The notes below the pieces were generated by a model, which was not told the origin of the DNA, did no database searches, and saw nothing but the letters and a program-made list of their open reading frames with translations. Shown piece after piece: positions 30,429 to 37,463 of a stretch of 37,463 nt of DNA. Origin of the DNA: Deltaproteobacteria bacterium. GTDB lineage: Bacteria > Desulfobacterota > Desulfobacteria > Desulfobacterales > C00003060. How positions within the stretch are numbered: position 1 is the first letter of the stretch; each line of letters starts with the position of its first letter. The stretch spans positions 1 through 37,463 of the forward strand of contig JAFDKF010000041.1 in the NCBI GenBank assembly GCA_019307135.1, written 5' to 3'. Both the position numbers and the translations under genes were made by a program.

Positions 30429-30932
30429 ATGAAAAAGATAAATCGGCTTTCAGTTTTTACAGCGGCAAGGCCGCGATTTATAAAATTTTGGACAAGTCGT
30501 CCAAAATTTTATCGTGGCTTTACTCTGATTGAACTCATGGTCGTTATTGTGATCCTGGGCATTCTGGCAGGACTCATTATTCCCAGAATCATGGGCAGAC
30601 CAGAAGAGGCCAGACGCATGAAAGCCAGGGTTCAGATCGAAAGCATAGAGACTGCCCTGAAGCTATACAAGCTTGACAACGGCAATTACCCCACGACGGA
30701 ACAGGGGCTTCAAGCCCTGGTCGAACCGCCTTCAGTAGGGCAGCTTCCCAAAGCCTGGCGCGAGGGTGGGTACCTGGAAAAAGGGAAGGTCCCCAAAGAT
30801 CCATGGGGAAATGAATACGTGTATCTTTCCCCGGGCGTTCACAGCGATTGCGACCTTTCCTCTTACGGTCCTGACGGAGAACCCGGAGGGGAAGGTAAGG
30901 ATGAAGATATTAACAGTTGGGAATTAGAGTAA
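30429..30932 (+). CDS. gspG: Type II secretion major pseudopilin GspG
   Basis: This 167-residue pre-protein is the major subunit of the type II secretion pseudopilus. The prepilin site is [20 protein letters not shown], with glycine -1 and glutamate +5 intact. [33 protein letters not shown] and the calcium-site-like [15 protein letters not shown] confirm GspG. The leader peptide is unusually long, about 30 residues instead of under ten, and its second half is encoded by a perfect 13-base inverted repeat (30481-30511). GGAG lies 11 bases before the ATG at 30429. It follows the disrupted gspF after a repeat-filled gap. Confidence 0.95.
   Translation: MKKINRLSVFTAARPRFIKFWTSRPKFYRGFTLIELMVVIVILGILAGLIIPRIMGRPEEARRMKARVQIESIETALKLYKLDNGNYPTTEQGLQALVEPPSVGQLPKAWREGGYLEKGKVPKDPWGNEYVYLSPGVHSDCDLSSYGPDGEPGGEGKDEDINSWELE
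30481..30511 (+). repeat. Perfect 13-bp palindrome inside the gspG leader
   Basis: TAAAATTTTGGAC (30481-30493) and GTCCAAAATTTTA (30499-30511) flank a 5-base loop. The palindrome is translated as part of the extended leader just before the prepilin cleavage site. It may have inserted into, and lengthened, the leader. Confidence 0.9.
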
Positions 30933-31050
30933 TTTGGGTTTGTCGAGTTTTTTGTGTTTGTTGTGTTTGCTTACTTCCAACCCTCGTCCGGATTTGGTTT
31001 TCCCCGCCGGAAGGTAAATTAACATTTAGCTTAGCGCCAGAGCCAGCTCA

Positions 31051-31581
31051 ATGAACCCAACAAACCCAATGAACCCAACAAACTCTATCAAAGGGTACAC
31101 CTTCATCGAGTTAACCGTTGTTATCTTTTTGATCGGGCTGACACTGGTCTTGACTGTCCCGAAATTTCATTATGCCATGTTGACCGATGACCTGAAGGCC
31201 ACCGTGCGCCGAATGGTGGGGACCGTCAGGGCCTTGAGAAACGAGGCAATCCGGGAGCAAGAGATCTATACGCTCCATTTTGACCTTGAATCGAATCGGT
31301 TCTGGATGGAGTCGGCGGACATGACCGACGAAGGCCGGGAGCTCGCTTACGAAAAGGCCTTCCAGTTGCCACAGGGAGTTCGCATACTGGATGTTTGGTC
31401 CAGAGCAAGGGGCAAGCAGGTCGACGGCGAGGCGGTCGTCCACTTTACTAAAAAGGGATATATCGAACAATCAGTTATTCATCTTGCGGCAGACGACGGC
31501 AGGGAATTTAGCCTTGTATTGAGCCCTTTTCTGGGAAAAGTCAAAGTCTTTGAAAAATATGTAGAATATGTGGGCAGTTGA
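31051..31581 (+). CDS. gspH: Type II secretion minor pseudopilin GspH
   Basis: This 176-residue protein is a minor pseudopilin. The cleavage site is KG/YTFIELTVVIFLIGLTL, with tyrosine instead of phenylalanine at +1 and glutamate at +5. The rest (RRMVGTVRALRNEAIREQEI, LHFDLESNRFWM) fits GspH. The first residues MNPTNPMNPTN are the translation of an AACCCAACA-type tandem repeat, and two in-frame ATGs (31051 and 31069) lie inside it. There is no Shine-Dalgarno sequence before the first. The gap to gspG contains the complementary TTTGTGTTTGTTGTGTTTGC. A 290-base repeat-filled gap separates it from gspI. Confidence 0.88.
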   Translation: MNPTNPMNPTNSIKGYTFIELTVVIFLIGLTLVLTVPKFHYAMLTDDLKATVRRMVGTVRALRNEAIREQEIYTLHFDLESNRFWMESADMTDEGRELAYEKAFQLPQGVRILDVWSRARGKQVDGEAVVHFTKKGYIEQSVIHLAADDGREFSLVLSPFLGKVKVFEKYVEYVGS

Positions 31582-31594
31582 TGGAGCTTTTCTG

Positions 31595-31705
31595 GTTCCG
31601 ATGCTCTGCGTCGGAACCCATTCGTCCGGACGGTCTGCGTCCATTCTACTAAGGGCGCAGAGCGCCAAAGGGGATGCGTTCCCACGCAGAGCATGGGAAC
31701 GAGTG
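31595..31705. repeat. GATGCTCTGCG palindromic repeat
   Basis: GTTCCGATGCTCTGCGTCGG near the left end is mirrored by CCCACGCAGAGCATGGGAAC near 31680-31699. The unit belongs to the family in the 148-bp direct repeats at 26265-26674. Confidence 0.8.
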
Positions 31706-31711
31706 CAAGCT

Positions 31712-31854
31712 TGATGGTTTCGTAAAAAGTCGGATTCAGTGAATGTGTCATTTCGACCGCAGGGAGAAATCTAATGTTTTCAGCATGCTACGCCGGAAAG
31801 ATTTCTCGCTTCGCTCGAAATGACAACTTGCTGAGACTTTTTACGAAGTCATCA
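31712..31854. mobile_element. MITE-like element with TTCGTAAAAAGTC ends
   Basis: TGATGGTTTCGTAAAAAGTC (31712-31731) is inverted at 31835-31854 with two mismatches. The interior holds the GTCATTTCGACCGCAGGGAG / GCTTCGCTCGAAATGAC palindrome also found inside 1505-1643. So the same core occurs with different terminal repeats. Confidence 0.8.
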
Positions 31855-31871
31855 TAAACGGTAAATCACAA

Positions 31872-32276
31872 ATGCCAAACGACAAATCTTCCGGTTTTAC
31901 ACTCTTAGAGGTCATGGTGGCCATAGCCATCATTGCCATTGCCCTGACGGCTGTGCTCGGGTCACAATCTCAGAGCCTGTCGCTGGCCAGTGAAGCGAAA
32001 TTCAGCACAACAGCCGCCTTTCTGGCCCAGAGTAAAATGGCTGAAATAGAAACTGAGAAGGTGGAGGATCTTGCTTCTGATTCTGGTGATTTCGGCGAGG
32101 ATTTTCTGGGCTATCGTTGGGACCAGAGCGTGAACGATGTGACATTTGATGAACCCGAAGACGTCTCGGACCATCTCAAACAAATTGATTTGACCGTTTC
32201 CTGGGAAGAGCGCGACCAGTACGAATACCGTCTCAGGCTGTACAGGTTTTTTCCAAAAACCCAACAACCTCAATGA
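31872..32276 (+). CDS. gspI: Type II secretion minor pseudopilin GspI
   Basis: This 134-residue minor pseudopilin is part of the tip complex with GspJ and GspK. The cleavage site is SG/FTLLEVMVAIAIIAIALT, and the following LGSQSQSLSLASEAKFSTTA...FLAQSKMAEIE is typical of GspI. The N-terminal MPNDKSS is encoded by repeat-like sequence (AAATGCCAAACGACAAATC), similar to the start of amrS. No good ribosome site precedes it. Its stop codon overlaps the gspJ start in an ATGA arrangement, which implies coupled translation. Confidence 0.92.
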   Translation: MPNDKSSGFTLLEVMVAIAIIAIALTAVLGSQSQSLSLASEAKFSTTAAFLAQSKMAEIETEKVEDLASDSGDFGEDFLGYRWDQSVNDVTFDEPEDVSDHLKQIDLTVSWEERDQYEYRLRLYRFFPKTQQPQ

Positions 32277-32947
32277 ACCCAACAAACCCAAAAGGCTTTA
32301 CCCTTCTGGAGATCCTCATCGCCATGTTCATTTTTGCCATCGTTCTTTCCACAATCTATACTTCTTATACCGGAGCTCTTCGCATCGTGGATGAGACCGA
32401 ATATCAGGCCGATATCTACGGAATGGCCCGCGTCGCTCTGGAAAAAATGCAGGAAGACCTGGAATGTGCCTATATTTCAATTCCAAAGACTGCGAAATCC
32501 CCTGAATCAGATGAGGACATGGCATTCGTGGGAGAGGACAAAGAGATCAAAGACAGGAGTGCCGATCGCCTTCGTTTTATCTCCAGAGCGCACCTGGTCT
32601 TCAGCGAAAAAGATCAATCCTCCGGGACAACAGAGATAGGATACTATGTTGAAGAGCATGAGGAAGGAGACGGTTTTGTTCTCAAACGTAGCGACAGCCC
32701 GGCGTTTCAAGGAAAACCTGAAGAGGGCACCGGCGGACTGGTGCTGTGTGACAGCCTAATCTCTGTGAATTTTACCTATTATGACGATGAGGACGAGGAG
32801 TATGACAACTGGGATTCTACAAACGAGGAATTCAAGGATAAAATGCCAAAAATGGTCTCCATCATGCTGGAGTTTGAAAACAGCGCAGATATTGAAGCGC
32901 CCTTCAAATTCTTGACAAGGGTTGCACTTCCAATGGGCAAGGGTTAG
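32273..32947 (+). CDS. gspJ: Type II secretion minor pseudopilin GspJ
   Basis: This 224-residue protein is a minor pseudopilin of the tip complex. The processing site is KG/FTLLEILIAMFIFAIVLS. Downstream features such as MARVALEKMQEDLECAYI, DRLRFISRAHLVF and IGYYVEE fit GspJ. An acidic patch (YDDEDEEYDNW) precedes the C-terminus. The leader MNPTNPK is the translated AACCCAACA-type repeat, as in gspH. The start overlaps the gspI stop by four bases. Confidence 0.92.
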   Translation: MNPTNPKGFTLLEILIAMFIFAIVLSTIYTSYTGALRIVDETEYQADIYGMARVALEKMQEDLECAYISIPKTAKSPESDEDMAFVGEDKEIKDRSADRLRFISRAHLVFSEKDQSSGTTEIGYYVEEHEEGDGFVLKRSDSPAFQGKPEEGTGGLVLCDSLISVNFTYYDDEDEEYDNWDSTNEEFKDKMPKMVSIMLEFENSADIEAPFKFLTRVALPMGKG

Positions 32948-33000
32948 CTGGGGCTTCTAAAATAAATAAAAGAAGCTGAAAATTTTTTCTTAAGGTGTAT

Positions 33001-33981
33001 ATGGGAAGGTTTCTTCGAAACAGCAGAGGGATGGCCCTTATCCTTACGATCTTGATCATCAGCCTGATCGTTTCATTGACGCTCCAGTTCAATATATCCA
33101 TGCGGTCTGATTTGCACGCAGCCGTCAATCTCCGGGACGGTGTCAAGCTCGGCTATATTGCCAGGTCAGGATTCAACTATGCCCTCGCGGTTCTCAGTGA
33201 GGACGACAGTGGCGTCGATTCCCTTCATGATACATGGGCGGATCCAAAGACCTTTTCTGAAAATTCGGCTGCCCTCTTTGACGATGGCCGGTTTGAAGTC
33301 AAGGTATCAGATCATTCGGGAAGGATTCAGATCAACAAACTGATTCTTGATAACGGGAATTATGATAGTGACCAGAAAGGCCTCCTCATGCGATTCTTGA
33401 AGTCCCCGGAATTCGGGCTTGAGGAAGAAGAGGTGAACGATATCGTAGATGCCGTCAAAGACTGGATCGATAAGGACGATGATCCGACCGGGCTTGGCGG
33501 CGCCGAAAACTCTTACTACCAGACCCTGGAAAAACCTTACTCGTGCAAGAATGCCCCCATCGAATTCTTAGAGGAGTTGCTTCTTGTCAAGGGCATCACC
33601 AGGGAACTCTTTTACGGCACCAAGGAAAAGCCGGGCGTCTCGAACTACTTGAGTCCTCATGGCGAGGGGGGCGTCAATATCAATACGGCCGCACCTGTGG
33701 TACTGAGGGCCTTTTCAGATGACATTGACGACGAGATGGTTAAAGATATGGACAAGTACCGCACAGCCAAAGAAGATGAGGAGGGCCTGTCAGACCCCAA
33801 GTGGTACAAGAAGGTGCTGGGCATGAGCCATGTGACCATTGCGAACGAACTGCTCACCACCTCAAGCACCCACTTTGAGATCACATCAAAAGGTTTCAAA
33901 GAAGCCATGGCCAGGCAGGTCACAGGCATGGTCAAAAGGAAAGAAGACAAATTCGATCTCCTGTCATGGAAAATAGAGTAG
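33001..33981 (+). CDS. gspK: Type II secretion minor pseudopilin GspK
   Basis: This 326-residue protein is the large minor pseudopilin that caps the tip complex. The N-terminus reads NSRG/MALILTILIISLIVSLTLQ. As usual for GspK, the +5 glutamate is absent. The helical insertion and the INTAAPVVLRAF motif (GEGGVNINTAAPVVLRAFSD) are characteristic, as is VNDIVDAVKDWIDKDDDP. I prefer the ATG at 33001, where AAGG sits five bases upstream, over the GTG at 32995, which overlaps that site. gspL begins two bases after its stop codon. Confidence 0.93.
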   Translation: MGRFLRNSRGMALILTILIISLIVSLTLQFNISMRSDLHAAVNLRDGVKLGYIARSGFNYALAVLSEDDSGVDSLHDTWADPKTFSENSAALFDDGRFEVKVSDHSGRIQINKLILDNGNYDSDQKGLLMRFLKSPEFGLEEEEVNDIVDAVKDWIDKDDDPTGLGGAENSYYQTLEKPYSCKNAPIEFLEELLLVKGITRELFYGTKEKPGVSNYLSPHGEGGVNINTAAPVVLRAFSDDIDDEMVKDMDKYRTAKEDEEGLSDPKWYKKVLGMSHVTIANELLTTSSTHFEITSKGFKEAMARQVTGMVKRKEDKFDLLSWKIE

Positions 33982-33982
33982 A

Positions 33983-35458
33983 ATGCCGGAAAACATTGTC
34001 GGTCTTGACATAAACTCGGACTCGGTTGCAGCAGTCCGGGTTAGAAGTGGGCTGAAGGGGCATCAGGTTACAGCCTGCGGCCATGTGATGATCGAAGAGG
34101 CTGGGGGCCTTGAGGAGGCATTGAAGGCGCTCATAGATCAGGTGGGTCCTGAGGCTGATACCTGCATCAGCTCGATTCCGGGAGAGTATGTATCGTACCG
34201 GAATGTCCGAATGCCTTTTGGAGACAAGAAAAAGATCAGACAGACGCTTGCCTTCGAACTTGAGACAATGGTCCCTTTTCCGGTCGAGGATTTGCTTGTC
34301 GATTTCACTGTGGTTGACCGGTCGGATCAAAGCGAAATCCTTGCCGCCTCTGTCAAGCAGGCATATCTTTCCGAATATCTTGCGCACTTGCAGACCAACG
34401 GAATCGATCCCACCGTCATAGATATCAGCGGTGTGCCCACGGTCTGCCGGCTTTTAAGGCAAGCTGGAACACCCGATGACGGACTCGTGTTGGAAATCGG
34501 CCTCAAGAGAAACACGATGATCCTTTATCTCAAGAGGCGCATCGCCCTGGTTCGCACCTTTCCTTTTGACGGCAGCGCCATTGCCCGCCGTCCGGACACC
34601 GAGGCATCCGAACGAATTGAAGTGTGTCTCAGGTCGTTTTGCACAGGGGTTCAAAATACACTCCATGCCTTTGGATCTCAGACCGCGAAAACGGTCCGCC
34701 CCCAAAAGGTTTTTATTACGGGTAGCGGAGCCCTTTATCCGGATACAGAGAACCTCCTGAGCCGATTTCTTGGTCTTCCGGTTGAGAGGATCGACATGGC
34801 CACGGATTCAAGGGTTCACATGGATGAAAATATGGCTGGAGCCTGGAACCCTCAACTAATGAACAACGCGCTCGCACTGGCAGTTCGGCAAATCAAGCAA
34901 AGCCTTGGTTTTAATTTCAGGAGAGACGAATTCGAGGTCAAAAAGCAGTATTTCGGACACAAGAAGGAGATCCTAAAGGTCGCCGCCTTCATAGTGGCCG
35001 TTCTATGTCTTCTGGCCGTTGATCTGGGTGTGGACTACTACTTCTTAAAGAAGCGGCACAAGATGCTGGATCAACAGATCAAAGAGGTATTCAGGCAAAC
35101 GCTTCCTGATGTAAAACGGATTGTTGACCCTGTCCATCAATTGAAGATCAGAATAAATGAGATCAACAAATCAGCCTCGGCGCTCCCCGGAATTGGCGCG
35201 AAAGGGAATGTTCTTGACCTGCTGAGGGATATCTCGCTGCGTGCCCCGGAATCCGCGGATGTAAATGTGGCCCGCATTACGGTTGACCAGGATGGGGTCC
35301 TGATCAGGGGGGAAACAGACACATTTAACACCGTGGACACCATAAAGAAAGGGCTGGAACCCTCGGTCTATTTTGATACGGTAACGATCAGTTCCGCAAA
35401 TCTTGATCGATCTGGCAACCGGGTTCGATTTGAGATGAAATTGGAACGGGCGAAGTAA
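33983..35458 (+). CDS. gspL: Type II secretion protein GspL
   Basis: This 491-residue protein links the secretion ATPase GspE to the inner-membrane platform. The cytoplasmic part (to about 330) has an actin-like/PilM fold: NIVGLDINSDSVAAVRVRSG, FELETMVPFPVEDLLVDF, KVFITGSGALY. One transmembrane helix follows (VAAFIVAVLCLLAVDLGVDY, about 333-352) and then a small periplasmic domain (DVNVARITVDQDGVLIRGET). It starts two bases after gspK and its stop overlaps the gspM start by one base. No gspE is in this window, so its partner must be encoded elsewhere. Confidence 0.92.
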   Translation: MPENIVGLDINSDSVAAVRVRSGLKGHQVTACGHVMIEEAGGLEEALKALIDQVGPEADTCISSIPGEYVSYRNVRMPFGDKKKIRQTLAFELETMVPFPVEDLLVDFTVVDRSDQSEILAASVKQAYLSEYLAHLQTNGIDPTVIDISGVPTVCRLLRQAGTPDDGLVLEIGLKRNTMILYLKRRIALVRTFPFDGSAIARRPDTEASERIEVCLRSFCTGVQNTLHAFGSQTAKTVRPQKVFITGSGALYPDTENLLSRFLGLPVERIDMATDSRVHMDENMAGAWNPQLMNNALALAVRQIKQSLGFNFRRDEFEVKKQYFGHKKEILKVAAFIVAVLCLLAVDLGVDYYFLKKRHKMLDQQIKEVFRQTLPDVKRIVDPVHQLKIRINEINKSASALPGIGAKGNVLDLLRDISLRAPESADVNVARITVDQDGVLIRGETDTFNTVDTIKKGLEPSVYFDTVTISSANLDRSGNRVRFEMKLERAK

Positions 35459-35973
35459 TGAGACTTGCAAGACGCGAAAGATATCTGATTTCGGTGGCAG
35501 CCTGCTGCGTAGCGATCTTCCTGGTGTTTCAATTCCTGATCTTTCCCTTCTTTGAAAACAGAAGGCGTATTCAGAGGGGCCTGAAGGCCAAAGAAAAAGG
35601 GCTGGAAGAGATTGTAAAGCTTAGGGGTGAGTATCAGGCGTATCAGAAAGGCGCTCAGGGCATACAGCAGACCATTGCCAGACGACAAAAGGGGTTTACG
35701 CTTTTTTCCTTTCTCGAAAAGGCAGCAGGCGAGGCCGAAGTAAAGGCCCATATCAAGTCCATGAAACCCTCCATCTCGTCAGGCACGGGGCCTTACAAAG
35801 AATCGATGGTCGAGATGAAATTGGAGGGAATTACTTTGCAGCAGTTGGTTGGTTATCTCTATCGGATTGAATCACCGGATGATATAGTAAACATCAAACG
35901 CATTTCAATTAGCCAAAACAAGAAGGCGGAAGGATATTTGGATGCCATTCTTCAGGTTGTAACCTTTCAGTAA
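35458..35973 (+). CDS. gspM: Type II secretion protein GspM
   Basis: This 171-residue inner-membrane protein pairs with GspL. An N-terminal transmembrane helix (YLISVAACCVAIFLVFQFLI) is followed by a coiled coil (KAKEKGLEEIVKLRGEYQAY) and a ferredoxin-like periplasmic domain. Sequence conservation in the family is low, and the assignment relies on length, topology and position between gspL and gspN. The start overlaps the gspL stop codon (TAATG). A repeat-filled gap of 356 bases follows. Confidence 0.88.
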   Translation: MRLARRERYLISVAACCVAIFLVFQFLIFPFFENRRRIQRGLKAKEKGLEEIVKLRGEYQAYQKGAQGIQQTIARRQKGFTLFSFLEKAAGEAEVKAHIKSMKPSISSGTGPYKESMVEMKLEGITLQQLVGYLYRIESPDDIVNIKRISISQNKKAEGYLDAILQVVTFQ

Positions 35974-35981
35974 GGAAGTGC

Positions 35982-36326
35982 CTAAAGTGAGCTAAAGTGC
36001 CTAAAGTGCCTAAAATTAAGGACAAAGAGCTTTCATGCATATCTCTTCCTTTACGGGATCCGATGGGCGCATCAATGCTACTTCACTTAATACTGAACGA
36101 CTTAAATGAATTGACATTTGATGGACTGTCATTGCGAGCGCAGCGAAGCAATCTCATGGGATTGCTTTGTCACTATCGTTCCTCGTAATGATCACTTTCT
36201 TTTGTCGTTCACTTCACTTTAGCTCACTTTAGCTCACTTTAGACACTTTAGGCACTTTAGTTCACTTTAGTTCACTTTAGCTCACTTTAGGCACTTTAGT
36301 TCACTTTAGTTCACTTTAGCTCACTT
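35982..36326. repeat. CTAAAGTG / CACTTTAG arrays in opposite orientation around a REP hairpin
   Basis: Three CTAAAGTG units (35982-36008) just after gspM face eleven CACTTTAG units spaced 9 or 10 bases apart (36215-36319). The array runs to within a few bases of the gspN start. Between them, a CATTGCGAGCGCAGCGAAGC hairpin (about 36127-36195) matches one at 29856-29925. A transcript could fold the two arrays together. No gene is visible in the gap. Confidence 0.9.
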
Positions 36327-36329
36327 CTT

Positions 36330-37226
36330 ATGAAACATTTTATATCAAACTATAAGAAATGGCTGGGATACCTCCTTTTTGCCTTAATTCTGACAGTGGC
36401 GCTCTTGTACTACCGTTTTCCTTCTGGTGCAGTTCTTGACTACCTTCAGGCAACGGCAAACAGGGCAGATCCCCGCATTGTTCTTTCGGTTGACCGCGTA
36501 GAACCGAGGCTCCCCATTGGTTTGAAGTTTGGAAAGACCGAAGTTTCCATGAAAGACATGCCAGATGGAGTCATTGTCAGGATCGATAGCCTCTTGCTCA
36601 GACCCGGGCTATTGTCATTGTTGCGAGGAAAACCTGAGTATTGCTTTCACTGCGTGGCGTATAAGGGTGATTTAATCGGTTGTGTCTATATTGAGAAAGA
36701 CCGCACAAGAGGTTTCATTGACACGGAAATTGAATTGAGGAATATCCTCATTGGGGATTGCGCCTATCTTTCACACCTGATTGGCCGCCACATAGAAGGA
36801 ACCCTTGGCGGAACCGTCTCGTACACGGGTCGGCACAACCTCCTGATGGATGGCTCAGGAGAGGCAAATTTGAGGTTGTCACACGGCAGGGTGGAGCTTT
36901 TGCAGCCTTTTCTTACCTTCGAGTCGATTGACTTCAACGAAATGGAAATCGAGATGGTTCTCAAGAAACAACAGATAAACTTGACCCGTCTTGAATTAAA
37001 GGGACAACAGTTGCACGGAACCTTGTCGGGTGTTGTAACGTTGAAAGAAAAATTTGCAAAAAGCAGCCTTGATCTCAGGGGCACGATTGAGCCATATGCA
37101 GAGTCTTTCAAAGGCAAAGGAGGGGCGCACGATACGCTGAAGCTCTTAAAACATCTTATTAAGAACGGGACTGTTTCCTTTGAAATTCACGGAACCATGG
37201 GAGAGCCCAGAATCAATTTCACATAA
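36330..37226 (+). CDS. gspN: Type II secretion protein GspN
   Basis: This 298-residue protein fits the GspN family, envelope proteins found with type II systems, especially in deltaproteobacteria, whose exact role is unclear. It has one N-terminal transmembrane helix (WLGYLLFALILTVALLYY) and a periplasmic AsmA-like beta-rich body (VLSVDRVEPRLPIGLKFGKT, EIELRNILIGDCAY, GRVELLQPFLTFESIDFNEM, MVLKKQQINLTRLELKGQQL), ending in GTMGEPRINFT. The start lies directly after the CACTTTAG array, without a Shine-Dalgarno sequence. It is the last recognisable gene of the run. Confidence 0.85.
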   Translation: MKHFISNYKKWLGYLLFALILTVALLYYRFPSGAVLDYLQATANRADPRIVLSVDRVEPRLPIGLKFGKTEVSMKDMPDGVIVRIDSLLLRPGLLSLLRGKPEYCFHCVAYKGDLIGCVYIEKDRTRGFIDTEIELRNILIGDCAYLSHLIGRHIEGTLGGTVSYTGRHNLLMDGSGEANLRLSHGRVELLQPFLTFESIDFNEMEIEMVLKKQQINLTRLELKGQQLHGTLSGVVTLKEKFAKSSLDLRGTIEPYAESFKGKGGAHDTLKLLKHLIKNGTVSFEIHGTMGEPRINFT

Positions 37227-37463
37227 CCGGACGCATAGGAAATGCTACAAGTTATTGAATTCATAGTTTTTTTGGTGGCGGTCTATTTATGCCATTCACA
37301 GGGAGCGATGGACTATTGGAGTACTGGAGTAGTGAGTAGTAAAAAAGTGTTAAATGCTTATTGACTTAGCTGCCAAAGATGTATATAGCCCCCGCAAAGG
37401 GGGTAAGCTATGCCCAGCCGTTATAGGGAGCGAAGCTTGCTGGACTTTCAAAAGAGCTTTGCC
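37227..37463. other. Terminal intergenic stretch
   Basis: No gene can be supported in the last 237 bases. A CCCCCGCAAAGGGGG hairpin lies near 37389-37403 and AGTA-rich short repeats near 37315-37340. Confidence 0.5.

Noticed and set aside
35997..36188. 63-codon frame between gspM and gspN
   Set aside because: It translates the CTAAAGTG repeat and the REP hairpin and has no ribosome site.
36215..36326. CACTTTAG array considered as a CRISPR array or iteron origin
   Set aside because: There are no spacers, and no replication initiator gene or DnaA-box cluster is visible; it is better described as a short tandem repeat.

Overview
The window looks like chromosomal sequence from an anaerobic Desulfobacterota (deltaproteobacterial) genome, probably Desulfobacterales or a relative. 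This placement is an inference. It rests on the gene mix (cobalamin-independent core methionine synthase, AmrS-type radical SAM enzyme, a delta-type gspF-N run, paired Hsp70s) and on intergenic spaces packed with short tandem repeats and nested palindromes. No rRNA, tRNA, CRISPR array, prophage or intact transposase was recognised.

Layout. Positions 1-2.4 kb are an accessory patch: a higBA toxin-antitoxin pair between two copies of an ~80-bp repeat, a 21-bp tandem array and a 139-bp MITE-like element. 2.4-3.2 kb encodes an HU-family protein followed by a histone-H1-like protein. 3.5-5.4 kb (minus) is mpl, for peptidoglycan recycling, behind a small membrane protein. 5.8-8.5 kb has a CheR-like methyltransferase converging on, and slightly overlapping, a malic enzyme. 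8.7-11.2 kb has a small orphan protein, an AmrS-like radical SAM protein and a methyltransferase. 11.3-16.9 kb (minus) is a DUF2760 membrane protein followed by two Hsp70-like ATPases. 17.1-20.7 kb has ssb, tatA with a J-domain remnant before it, a core-MetE methionine synthase, an exported YidD-like protein and a TPR membrane protein.

21.0-26.2 kb is the most interesting accessory locus. It has a Slam-like outer-membrane protein (TPR domain plus predicted beta-barrel) followed by an exported protein with an N-terminal FecR domain and a C-terminal barrel resembling transferrin-binding-protein-B. A paralogue faces it in convergent orientation. I read this as a candidate type XI (Slam-type) secretion locus with two FecR-barrel cargos.

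26.8-27.9 kb (minus) encodes an exported coiled-coil protein. Its leader holds a near-consensus flagellar sigma-28 promoter, a textbook cyclic-di-GMP-I riboswitch and an intrinsic terminator, in that order. The gene should therefore be under both motility and c-di-GMP control.

28.5-37.2 kb is a type II secretion operon, gspF-G-H-I-J-K-L-M-N, without gspC, D or E in view. gspF carries an internal deletion and frameshift. Several genes in this operon and elsewhere begin inside or next to short tandem repeats, which supply the first codons of gspH and gspJ and possibly gspI and amrS.
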